This document shows, piece by piece, positions 1 through 7,496 of a DNA stretch of 10,660 nucleotides. The notes under the pieces were generated by a model. The model saw only the letters and a program-made list of their open reading frames with translations, searched no databases and had not been told where the DNA came from. The position numbers and the translations under genes were made by a program. Positions within the stretch are counted from its first letter, which is position 1. Every line of letters begins with the position of its first letter. Source of the DNA: Physocladia obscura (lineage: Eukaryota > Chytridiomycota > Chytridiomycetes > Chytridiales > Chytriomycetaceae); contig JADGJH010001330.1 of the NCBI GenBank assembly GCA_027596945.1, forward strand, positions 1 to 10,660. Reading direction: 5' to 3'.

Positions 1-280
1 GTTGTTCTATTCTTGGAAATAAATAATAAGATTCTAAAACTAAATTATACTTTACTGTGCCAATTCCACTAGTTCAACACAGGCTCACACTTGATGTGTG
101 CCTGGTGCAGGGTACATCAGTGCCACCTCCTGTGGATGGCGTGTTGATGTTGCGTGGCCCTTTTTGAACCATTGTGGTACATTTTTCCATGCCCTTTGAA
201 AAATTTACTGTGCAATTTGAAAAATAATAATAAAAAATAATGAAAACTATTTATTCATTTTTTATTTATTTAATTTGAAC

Positions 281-313
281 CAAAATAATAATAAAATATT
301 TATTATTATTTTG
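281..313. repeat. AT-rich inverted repeat, 13-base arms
   Basis: Perfect 13-base arms (281-293 and 301-313) flank a 7-base centre, inside an AAT/ATT-rich stretch (about 220-320). It could form a cruciform or simply be a microsatellite that is palindromic by composition. No function can be assigned. Confidence 0.6.
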
Positions 314-466
314 TTTGCATTGCTTGTCTTATTTCATTAACTCTCACCGCAGAGTCACCGAACCTTCAACAGTTGTTAATGCAATTGTCCATTTTATAAA
401 GACATAAAGGTTATTCTTGCATTTATTAGTTCCTTTTCAAATTTCCTGATCTTAACTTTTGTTTTT

Positions 467-582
467 GATGTAAACTAGATAGCTAATCTAATTTTCTATC
501 AGAAATTTCCAGAATTTTCTCAAGCCTTCTATTACTTTTAAGAACTCAAAGACAATTCAAGAGATTTCCAACCACTTTCCAA
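467..582 (+). repeat. Dispersed repeat copy A, inverted relative to 2330-2442
   Basis: This segment matches the reverse complement of 2330-2442. The best part (521-582 against 2330-2391) aligns without gaps over 62 bases with 53 identities by hand count. The outer part shares GATGTAAA and AATCTAATTTTC blocks with a gap between. Similarity stops at both sides, so these look like two copies of a short mobile or MITE-like repeat rather than one long palindrome. No terminal inverted repeats or target duplications were recognised. Confidence 0.7.
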
Positions 583-726
583 TTGATCTGTAAAACTGAA
601 TTTACACAAGCTGCACTTGTGTCACCAATGGGAATATACCTTTTGTTGAAGTATATGTAACTCTGTTGTGAGAGATGTGTATTACAAAAAAAGTAGTACA
701 AAATAAACCTTTCTTCATTAATTTAA

Positions 727-763
727 AGTTTATTTGTTTCTTCTCAAATAAAAGAAATAAACT
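727..763. repeat. Hairpin, 9-base arms
   Basis: Arms AGTTTATTT (727-735) and AAATAAACT (755-763) are perfectly complementary, with a 19-base loop. AT-only stems like this arise often by chance in such DNA. Confidence 0.4.
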
Positions 764-989
764 GTTTGATAACAATCTAATTTTGCAAAATGGCAAAATG
801 GATAAAATTGTTCATTCTTGATCTATTCATATAAAGCAGAATCAAATCAAACAATAACAATGTAAAATCATTACAAATCTGTTTGTCTTAGTTTATTTTA
901 ATAAAGTTAATTTATAACAATAGCTTTATGTTTATAATCTTTATGAAAAGATTAAACTCATGCTGTTTCAGACACACTACTGCAGAGGT

Positions 990-1007
990 ATCAACAGAAT
1001 CAACAGA
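990..1007 (+). repeat. 9-base tandem duplication
   Basis: ATCAACAGA occurs twice head to tail (990-998 and 999-1007). It is a small local duplication with no evident function. Confidence 0.5.
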
Positions 1008-1043
1008 GAAACATTGAAAAGAAACTGGTATGTTCATTAGTTA

Positions 1044-1071
1044 ATAGTAAGAGACCCACTCCACTTACTAT
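1044..1071. repeat. Hairpin, 8-base arms
   Basis: Perfect 8-base arms ATAGTAAG (1044-1051) and CTTACTAT (1064-1071) enclose a 12-base loop. The element is flanked on both sides by TGTTCA. No function is assigned. Confidence 0.4.
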
Positions 1072-1497
1072 AATGTTCAAATGCCTGGAAACACACACTC
1101 TCCTGGATCATTTTACACAGGAGCATAGCTTGTGTAATATATTATGGAAGAAAGTTAAAAATGCCCGGTAGCATACAAGAGTTATGAACATAAGCATTTT
1201 TCATAAATAATTGTATTAGAAATCAATAAAAACATTTAGAAAATGTAGAAAAAACAAAAGACAGTTGCAAGATACTATGGAGGAATCCACAGTCTCTTGT
1301 ACCAACAGATTTGAATGTGTCAGTAACCACAGCACATGTATTCACTGTTGGAACAGTCAACTTTAGTTTATTAATAAAGATATTAAGCTATTTATTAACT
1401 AAATAGAACAGTTACTTGTCTAAAGTCAACACAAACTAAGTGAAGGAACCAACTGCCATTTCTATAACATCAATCATTTTGAGTTAAAAGCAATGAC

Positions 1498-1525
1498 AGA
1501 AAAACCACATTTCTCTGGTTTTTCT
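1498..1525. repeat. Hairpin, 10-base perfect stem
   Basis: AGAAAAACCA (1498-1507) pairs perfectly with TGGTTTTTCT (1516-1525) across an 8-base loop. A second 10-base stem lies 56 bases downstream (1581-1621). The stems are short for a typical animal pre-miRNA, so a structured RNA is only a possibility. Confidence 0.55.
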
Positions 1526-1580
1526 CAAGATGCCCCATGTGCATTTTTTTCATTGAAAAGAAACAAAGAGAAAAACTCAA

Positions 1581-1621
1581 AGATGCCTTTATACTAATGA
1601 ATTTCAAATTCAAAGGCATCT
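1581..1621. repeat. Hairpin, 10-base perfect stem
   Basis: AGATGCCTTT (1581-1590) pairs perfectly with AAAGGCATCT (1612-1621) around a 21-base loop. CTCAAAG-type sequence occurs on both sides, so the inverted repeat partly overlaps a direct repeat. No transcript evidence is visible. Confidence 0.55.
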
Positions 1622-2329
1622 CAAAGAACAAAATAGAAGAAAGTAGTTACATAAAAAATGCTATAAAGATGGCTCTAGATTGAGTTTTTAGTGTAAAATC
1701 TTAACAAATAAAAACTCTCTAAACTCTCAAATTTAAAGTCCACTATCTAGCTTCAGATGAATCTACCAGAATATCAACATACTTCTAGAAAGTTAAGAGT
1801 AAGCTATGTTGGGAATTGTGGGTGTAAAGATTTGGACTGAGCCTGGCTTCTCTACATGACTGGCTTTGTGTCTTCAAGGAATAGTATAGTTAAGATGGTG
1901 TGAAATAGCTGCATGAAAAGATGGTGAAATATTGATAAAACAAAAAGAGCAGGTGAAGTATACATGCAGTTAGATTATTTATTCTGACTTTATTTTCTTT
2001 ATTTCTTTTATTGGAGTAAATTGGAAAAGAGTAGGTTGAGAACAACATAAGGTTCCAGTAAATTATAGTAATTTTGCTAGTAGCTATATTGACTTGAGTC
2101 AAGTAAATCAATACTTTTATCTCAAAACTAAATGATAAGAATTCAAGACAGAAGTATGGGTTGTAGTTGAAGTTTAAAGTGTAATATTTAATAAAACTTT
2201 GTTTTATTTAAACAATTGATAATAAAATAAAGAAAACAGTTGGGTTTAAATAGTTTTTGGAGTGGAAAGAAATAGAAAGAAAAAGAATAGAAGAAGCTGC
2301 AAAAAAAAAAAAAGGTTTGAAAATGGTGG

Positions 2330-2442
2330 TTGGAAAGCAGTTGGAAATTGCTTGTATTGTTTTTGAGTTCTTGAAAATAATAGAACGCTTGAGATGATTC
2401 TAGAAAATTCTTGAAAATTAGATTGAACATCTAATTTACATC
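2330..2442 (-). repeat. Dispersed repeat copy B, inverted relative to 467-582
   Basis: This is the second copy of the repeat described at 467-582, on the opposite strand. The two copies lie about 1.75 kb apart. A run of 13 A (2301-2313) lies just outside its left edge. An inner inverted match of 19 bases (743-761 against 1998-2016, 18 identities) has the same nested order but is low complexity, so it is weak support for a larger inverted duplication. Confidence 0.7.
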
Positions 2443-2699
2443 ATTTATTTATGCATATGGTTCCAACTATCCTTAATCTCACAAATGTAGATTGTTAGGT
2501 AAGTTAGCTGTCATCAGATGGCATGGTATCATGAAATATGCTGATGAGAATCAAATTATAACTGATATAAGTAAAAGTCATACTGTCAAAGTCATGGGAA
2601 GCTTTAACGTTTGTTGGATATTTTTATTGTCCTTCGTTGCTTGATGTTAAAATTATTGTACAAAATGTTGAAGATCAAACATACACATGCTGTTGTGTG

Positions 2700-3018
2700 A
2701 CAGAAATATTTTGGCGCTTATGGCATGTAGGAATATAGTTTCTGTATTTTATTTTCTGCGATTTTCTTAGCACAATTTTTATTTTAGGCTTGCGTCTGAC
2801 ACCCAATTTTATACTCAAGGCAAGGAATTCCCCAACGATTACTGCTAATTGTCTTATCAGTAATGTCTCACTTCGTCTGATTTCCTTTGTCAATCATGGT
2901 TGCTTACCAAATTTCCGCAACAATACAGAGGCATCTTATCAGGTGCACGTTTTCGATTTTCGTCAGTATTTCAAATCTGAGCATTAAGGAGTTTAAATAA
3001 ATAAGCAGATCGTTTGAG
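2700..3018 (+). promoter_or_regulatory. Probable promoter / 5' region of the TIR gene
   Basis: CpG becomes frequent here compared with the spacer upstream and stays dense into the first exon (22 CpG in 3061-3300), which resembles a CpG-rich promoter in a CpG-depleted genome. A TTTGGCGC motif at 2710-2717 resembles an E2F site, and TTTAAATA at 2992-2999 resembles a TATA element but sits very close to the first ATG. A good 3' splice site (pyrimidine tract plus TTTTAG, ending 2787) allows an upstream non-coding exon. The transcription start cannot be fixed from sequence. Confidence 0.35.
2896..2942 (+). CDS. Possible alternative 5' coding exon of the TIR gene
   Basis: An ATG at 2896 opens a frame that, if CAG|GTGCAC at 2942/2943 is used as donor and the AG at 3007-3008 as acceptor, joins in frame with the TIR exon upstream of its Met at 3019. 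The intron would be 66 bases, the same size as the well-supported introns of this gene (59-67). Unspliced, the frame stops at TAA 2998-3000. The exon would add 16 residues, plus three more before the Met at 3019. Donor and acceptor are only moderate, so the ATG at 3019 remains the default start. Confidence 0.3.
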
Positions 3019-3651
3019 ATGAATTCAGCCTTTTGGCAAGTCCGTGAAAAATTTTCAAAAAATTTCAGCAAAAATCCAATGACAAAGAGCGAGTATCTCT
3101 GCCGCCAGGAACGCCACCGCAACCGTAGAGCGACCGCACCAGACGGATACGGACATGATGCATTTATTTCATACCGCGTTGCATCCGAGGCGGCATTCGC
3201 AACGCTGCTATGCTCGTTGCTGCAGGAACGCGGACTGTGCGTGTTCCTTGATCAACGCTGTCTCGACGATGGACTCCCGTGGCAGGAGGGCTTTGAAATG
3301 GGCATTGAAGACGCAAAAACTATCTTATTTTTGATCAGCGCAAGATCCTTGCATATCATGGCTGAGAATATTGCAAATGGCTGGCATGACAATGTCCTAA
3401 TTGAAATGAGGAAGGGTATTCAGTTGAGTCGTGAACGCCCTGCTGTTCGTATTGTTCCGATTCTGATGGGTGCTTACACTGAAAACGGCTTGTTGGAAGA
3501 GCTTTCTTTTGCGAATCCTGCTGTGAAAGCAATCACTGGTGATGCGGCTGACACCTTGAAGGACCTGTTCAAGGATAACGGCTTTCAGGCTCATCCACGT
3601 GACCCTGAAATGATTGTGAACCGTTTGATTTCCGGGAATGTTCTCAGTTGC
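3019..3651 (+). CDS. Exon 1: TIR domain
   Basis: The frame opens at ATG 3019, after an in-frame TAA at 2998, and stays open to TGA 3736-3738. After a basic leader (residues about 20-42) comes the beta-A strand HDAFISYR (Asp47 to Arg53), then a BB-loop region DDGLPWQEGFEMGIEDA and beta-C KTILFLIS, all typical of TIR domains. The alpha-C helix carries DNVLIEMRKGI. Glu129 there lies where NAD+-cleaving TIRs such as SARM1 have their catalytic Glu; enzymatic activity is inferred. The 3' edge is uncertain: 3651 assumes a phase-0 intron from GTTGAT at 3652, but reading may continue to about 3690. Base composition is far richer in CpG than the flanks. Confidence 0.85.
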
Positions 3652-5784
3652 GTTGATCTTCTGTTGAATACTCCTAAAACTAAAACAAAACACAGGTCCA
3701 CCACAATCCTTTATTTCGCAGACAATTTCATCCGATGATTCAGAAATTGCAAAACTTCGCATTCTTGGCAATGGTTCTTTGTTCCGTCTGGATGTTTCGG
3801 GCAAAATGCAATGGTGCTCAAATGCAAAGCATTCTTTGACAGATTCAGGAAAATGGCAACCATTAAACAGCCCAAAAGGTTCGCATATCATTGACGCGGA
3901 TGCTGGAGCCAAAGATGGTGCACTCTGGTGTGTTTCAAGGCACGGTGTCGTTTTTCGCTCTCGCTTGCCTCAAGCAGGCAACTCTTCAGACTTGAACTGG
4001 GAGCGTGTTCCAGAGGTATATTTGACTCATATCAGCTGTCAATCTTATGACAGTGCCATGGGAATCAATGAAGATAGCAGCGTTTTTCAGTATTTGGGTT
4101 CTGATCACGGAACCGATAAACTACGCGGTGAAAACAGATGGGTTCAGCTTAAAGGACAGTCGGCGGAGCAATGCACCATGGGTCAAGATGGTACAATGTG
4201 GATATTAACAGATCGTCGCCGTCTCTATCAATGGAATGGTGAATTCTGGGCAGTGTTTATCATACCCACATCAATGAACCAGCTTAGTGTGCACAGTGCA
4301 AAGCGTGCTGCTGGCGTCACGAAAAACCATGTAATCCAAATTCTAGATGTTGGAAGTGATTCATGGGTCACATATCCTGCTGTTGGTACGCGGGTGACTA
4401 TATCAGAAAATGACCTGTATTATGTCAACGACGATGGTGAATTGCGATGTGCGGATTTGAAAGAATATTTTGAGTCTTTGGAGGCACAAACAAAAGAAAA
4501 TGGCACTGGATTGGAAAGATGGATAAAAAGCTCTCAAGAAGAAACAGAAAAGGATATCAGAGATGGAAAGGCGGTGTTTTGGCGATTGACTGGCAAAAAC
4601 AAACCATTCCCAGATGATGCAATTGTCTGCGGACATGTCAATGAGAAAGATTTGTTTGGAATGAGAGTATATTTTACGAATGGTATTTTGGTTGGGACTG
4701 CCACTCGTGATGGAGATGCCTGGGGCACATTTGTAAGTTATTTTATTTTATTTCTGCAAATATATTGCTTTGCCTCTTACTTTTGTTTGAGGTATAGGAT
4801 GGGAATGCCATTAAATTCGCAGCGCAATATCAAATTCTCTGTGGTGATGGCTCGCAAATTACTTGGAAAGATAACGCCGCCAGTCTCACTAAAGGAGCCC
4901 TTAACTGTGGCTATGACAACTATCTTCGTAAACCCACTCAGTTGGGTAGAATACAGTCTGGAAGAAATTTAATGGTAAGAGCTAACTATCTTTGGTTTTT
5001 GGTTTTTGAACTTGCTTTAAAAATAAAAAAACAACAAACAGGTTGGCAAGGCATCAAACGGAGTTATTTGGTATTCACACGGTGCTAACGAAGCTCGAAA
5101 TGAGGGCGGTGAGATTGCATGTTATGATATGTTGGAAATATCAGCGTATCATCAATGGGTCCAAACTGCAAAAAAAGAGTCGAAGCTTGCAATTGAAACT
5201 GGCAATGCAGTTGTGTGGAAATTCATCAAAGACCATCATCATATTCTTGATGATGCCATTGTTTGTGGTAAAGATCTGGATGGATCAAAAATGTATGCAG
5301 CCAGAACTTTTATGAATGGGGAAGTGTTTGTCGGTCGGGTGACCAAAAATGTAAAAGCTTGCTCAAGCTATGTAAGTTTCTCTTAAACAGCATTAAGAAA
5401 CAACTTACTTTATCTTCTCTAAATGCATAGGCTGGAAATGTCCTCTTTTTCGCAGATCAATATCAAGTTCTTTGTCACAATAACAAAAATGACAATACCA
5501 TCAGCTGGGTCCAAGTAAATAATCGCAGCGCTGAAAGCAGATTGGACACCTCAAAAATTATTGTTGCGGGAACTGATGGCAATTACAAAATTGGAATTGG
5601 TCGTGTGCAGCATGAAGGAACATTGCAGGTATGAAAAAAAAAATCAATTGTGCATTCTTCTCACAGAAATGAATTTTTCTTCTTTAAGGTTGGAAAAGTA
5701 AACCTATCGTACTTTTCAATGTGGTTTCCATATGGAAAATGTGAAAATGAAGAGGTCACTTATGAATTAGCTACTGTGCTCTAA
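3019..5784 (+). CDS. TIR - tectonin beta-propeller - DM9-repeat protein
   Basis: A multi-exon gene of about 810 codons, depending on how the TIR/propeller junction is read. In order it encodes a TIR domain (residues about 45-205), a tectonin-type propeller with Trp-led blades spaced 36-48 residues apart, and two DM9 pairs (DUF3421). No signal peptide or membrane segment is seen, so a cytosolic protein is likely. Exons: 3019-about 3651 or 3690, 3722 (or contiguous)-4732, 4798-4974, 5042-5371, 5431-5628, 5689-5784. Introns 4733-4797, 4975-5041, 5372-5430 and 5629-5688 all obey GT-AG and all fall in phase 0. Tectonin and DM9 proteins in invertebrates bind glycans, and TIR domains signal or hydrolyse NAD+. 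A role as an immune lectin sensor is inferred. The oddity is the frame change near 3650-3721; if it is a real indel, this could be a pseudogene. Confidence 0.8.
3722..4732 (+). CDS. Exon 2: tectonin propeller and start of first DM9 module
   Basis: The frame is open from 3668 (after TGA 3665-3667); 3722 is the start if TTTCGCAG ending at 3721 is an acceptor. Propeller blades begin near Trp codons at 3854, 3998, 4139, 4247 and 4364, each followed by a run such as DGALWCVSRHGVVF or DGTMWILTDRRRLYQW. This matches the tectonin/tachylectin pattern of W..l.G ... G..W.v. ... .y.r. An earlier unit, GNGSLFRLDVSGKMQW, may complete the propeller. A charged linker rich in Glu and Lys (about 4460-4560) follows, then DM9 module 1 from 4571 with PDDAIVCG. 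The donor is TTT|GTAAGT at 4733, at a codon boundary. Confidence 0.88.
4798..4974 (+). CDS. Exon 3: DM9 module 1, second part
   Basis: This exon has 59 codons. It is preceded by a 65-base intron (4733-4797, GTAAGT...GGTATAG) and followed by a 67-base intron (4975-5041, GTAAGA...AAACAG), both phase 0. It begins DGNAIKF and contains YQILCGDGSQITWKDN, the second DM9 half-repeat signature. It corresponds in position and sequence to exon 5 (5431-5628), which has 66 codons. Confidence 0.88.
5042..5371 (+). CDS. Exon 4: end of DM9 module 1 and start of module 2
   Basis: This exon has 110 codons. It opens with VGKASNGVIWYSHG, the closing strands of DM9 module 1, passes through a linker with WVQTAKKES, and begins module 2 at 5207 with VVWKF and LDDAIVCGKDLDG. 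The DDAIVCG block matches module 1 exactly (4610s region). The exon ends ACSSY|GTAAGT, phase 0, exactly where the matching exon of module 1 ends. Confidence 0.9.
5431..5628 (+). CDS. Exon 5: DM9 module 2, second part
   Basis: This exon has 66 codons, preceded by a 59-base intron (5372-5430, GTAAGT...TGCATAG) and followed by a 60-base intron (5629-5688, GTATGA...TTTAAG). It contains FADQYQVLCHNNKNDNTISW and IIVAGTDGNYKIGIGRV. The GxDGxYKIGIGRV-type stretch is highly typical of DM9/DUF3421 proteins. The splice junction LQ|VGKV parallels LM|VGKA of module 1. Confidence 0.9.
5689..5784 (+). CDS. Exon 6: C-terminal DM9 end and stop
   Basis: This exon has 31 codons plus TAA (5782-5784). It reads VGKVNLSYFSMWFPYGKC, then EEVTYELATVL, the usual C-terminal strands of a DM9 protein, so the gene end is complete. 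An AATAAA lies ten bases after the stop. Confidence 0.9.
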   Translation, partial: VGKVNLSYFSMWFPYGKCENEEVTYELATVL

Positions 5785-5793
5785 AAATAAGTA

Positions 5794-5799
5794 AATAAA
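5794..5799 (+). terminator. Polyadenylation signal of the TIR-DM9 gene
   Basis: A canonical AATAAA starts 10 bases after the TAA stop, so the 3' UTR would be very short, with cleavage expected within about 10-30 bases. The same close spacing is seen after the reading frame ending at 9881. Confidence 0.65.
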
Positions 5800-7449
5800 A
5801 TGCAATACCACCCAACTGTTGAACAAAATACTGGAACTTTGAATACACATTTTTTCAATGTAAAATGTTTTTTTTCCATGCAACAAATAATAACACTTTT
5901 GAACTGTTAACATCAAAGCTTTCAACTACATCAATGACACCAATTCAGCATAAAAAGAACAGCCAAATGCAGCCATATCCAAAATCTGGCTTTGATCATG
6001 TAGCTTGGAGGCAGATTCTGAACGTAAATACTAACCTATTACCAAAGCATCTCACTTTGCAGCTATTTGTGAAGTTGCCAAAACACATCATATCTCCTTT
6101 GAACAGGCTAGATAATTGTATTGGTGTAGTCTGGAGTACAAAGAAAAACTAGATGATTGACAAACATTCACAGATCATGAAGAGACATTTTTTTTGTGAT
6201 GTTACTTGATTCTTTGCATTAAATAAATTTCTTAAATTTCCTTTGCCTATATTGTACAAAACAGTATGCAGCAGTGGAATGGAATCCTGATGGGTGGTTT
6301 GTGGGATTTATGATTTGGCACAGAAATCAAATTTCCCAGCAAGCTACCAAGTATTTGAGTGCTACATGAATCAGTCCACTTACCCTTTCAGAGTATAAGC
6401 TATGGGCTCAGCATTTTTGAAATTGGATCACAGCAGAGCACTTAATAGCTTCAAATATCATCTACATTAATGAAATGTAAATCAAACTTGAGAATGGCAA
6501 TTCCCAGCAAGCTTACATTGTTACTAAATACTATTAAGAAACAAAATTTGAATTTTGGTGAGTGCAGTTGCTATGCAAGCATTTTTTTTTTTTTTTCTGC
6601 TGCCAGTGAACATATTGTGGTTTCATTATTATGCCATTTTGATTTTCTGTTTGAATCCACAAAAAAAACTGTTGGTTGGGCATTGTTGGTGACACATTGC
6701 ATAATTGTTATTTTATTGACTTGTCATTGTCTTTAGTTTTTCAATAGTTGCCTAATGCTTTATTGTAAAAACTTTTACACAATGTTGGGAGCTTTCCTTG
6801 TTAGTCTTGGCCTTTGACTCAAGTGAATTCACCCAATCTTAGTTTTTTTGTGGCCAGCACATAACCATTTATGGAACTGTCATGCAGATGTTAAGTGAGT
6901 GTACATCTTCTCTATTTGTCTTCTTTGATATTTGTTTTGATGATTAACCACAAACATGTTCTAATTTCTAAACTGTTCTGATTTACATTTTGGCTTAATG
7001 GCATGCAAATGCCAAAAACCAGCTGATCTACTATGCAAGCCATGCCCTTGCATAGAATGTATCTAGTCAAGGGTTCTGAATCCTGTTTGAAAGAGGAACT
7101 TCCAATAAATGTAGTGATTACTTTTATTGTTAACCGGCTGTAATAATTATTTATTCTCCAAGTTGCCTGTTGTGTCAGGATAATCAAATTTGTTGTGTTT
7201 TGTAACAAGTAAAGAATTATGTTTTTCTTTTTTTTGGCTACAACACAGACATAAGATTACAGATGCAATCCCAACATCATTTACCATTGTGAATAATGTA
7301 TTAAACAATACTATTGTACTGCCTTGATCTGATCTCCATTGATGGAGTTATAGCCTAAGCAGTTCTATAAATGTGATTTATTGTTTTTGCATGTTTAACT
7401 CATAAAGAAAACAAACATCATTTAGACAATGATTTTATAACTTTAATAT
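5800..7449. other. Intergenic stretch without a recognised gene
   Basis: The longest frames (5865-6152 and 6470-6736 plus, 6912-7208 minus) show no recognisable motif and no coding-like composition. A 15-T run lies at 6582-6596. No RNA gene or known repeat was recognised. The stretch ends at the TA where the Tc1 element is inserted. Confidence 0.6.
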
Positions 7450-7451
7450 TA

Positions 7452-7480
7452 CAGTTTGTCCCAAAAAAACGTACCACCCC
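7452..7480 (+). repeat. Left terminal inverted repeat of the Tc1 element
   Basis: It begins CAGTTTGTCCC, continues with seven A and ends GTACCACCCC. Apart from one extra base in the T/C run, a shorter A run and one C/T change, it matches the reverse complement of the right end. TA precedes it at 7450-7451. Confidence 0.92.
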
Positions 7481-7496
7481 CCCAAAACAAACAAAG

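Larger units (their letters stand above)
1..2690. other. AT-rich non-coding region with repeats
   Basis: No convincing gene is seen on either strand. Reading frames here are short, rich in Phe, Tyr, Leu, Ile and Asn, and look like chance products of AT-rich DNA. The region holds A/T homopolymers (13 A at 2301-2313), AAT/ATT tracts at 220-320, several short hairpins and the inverted repeat pair listed separately. CpG is nearly absent; none occurs in 481-720. Confidence 0.7.

Noticed and set aside
174..186. 13-base match to the right end of the Tc1 element (GTGGTACATTTTT)
   Set aside because: The match does not extend into the CAGTTTG terminus and is partly a T run, so chance is the simpler explanation.
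2188..2430. 80-codon minus-strand frame rich in Phe
   Set aside because: Translation of the poly-A and GAAA-rich tract plus repeat copy B; not protein-like.
2541..2548. CTGATGAG resembling a hammerhead ribozyme core
   Set aside because: No following stem with a GAAA core and no closing helices could be found nearby.
3696..3721. 26-base GT-AG interval as an intron solving the frame change
   Set aside because: Far too short for splicing; the other introns are 59-67 bases.
3397..3912. 171-codon minus-strand frame
   Set aside because: Antisense shadow of the TIR and propeller exons, which have clear domain motifs on the plus strand.
5865..6152. 95-codon plus-strand frame starting with ATG
   Set aside because: No recognisable motif, low-complexity start, no polyadenylation or splice context, and AT-rich codon use like the spacer.
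6470..6736. 88-codon plus-strand frame
   Set aside because: Runs through a 15-T tract giving a Phe run; no domain and no supporting signals.
6912..7208. 98-codon minus-strand frame
   Set aside because: No motif or signal peptide recognised; composition matches the surrounding non-coding DNA.
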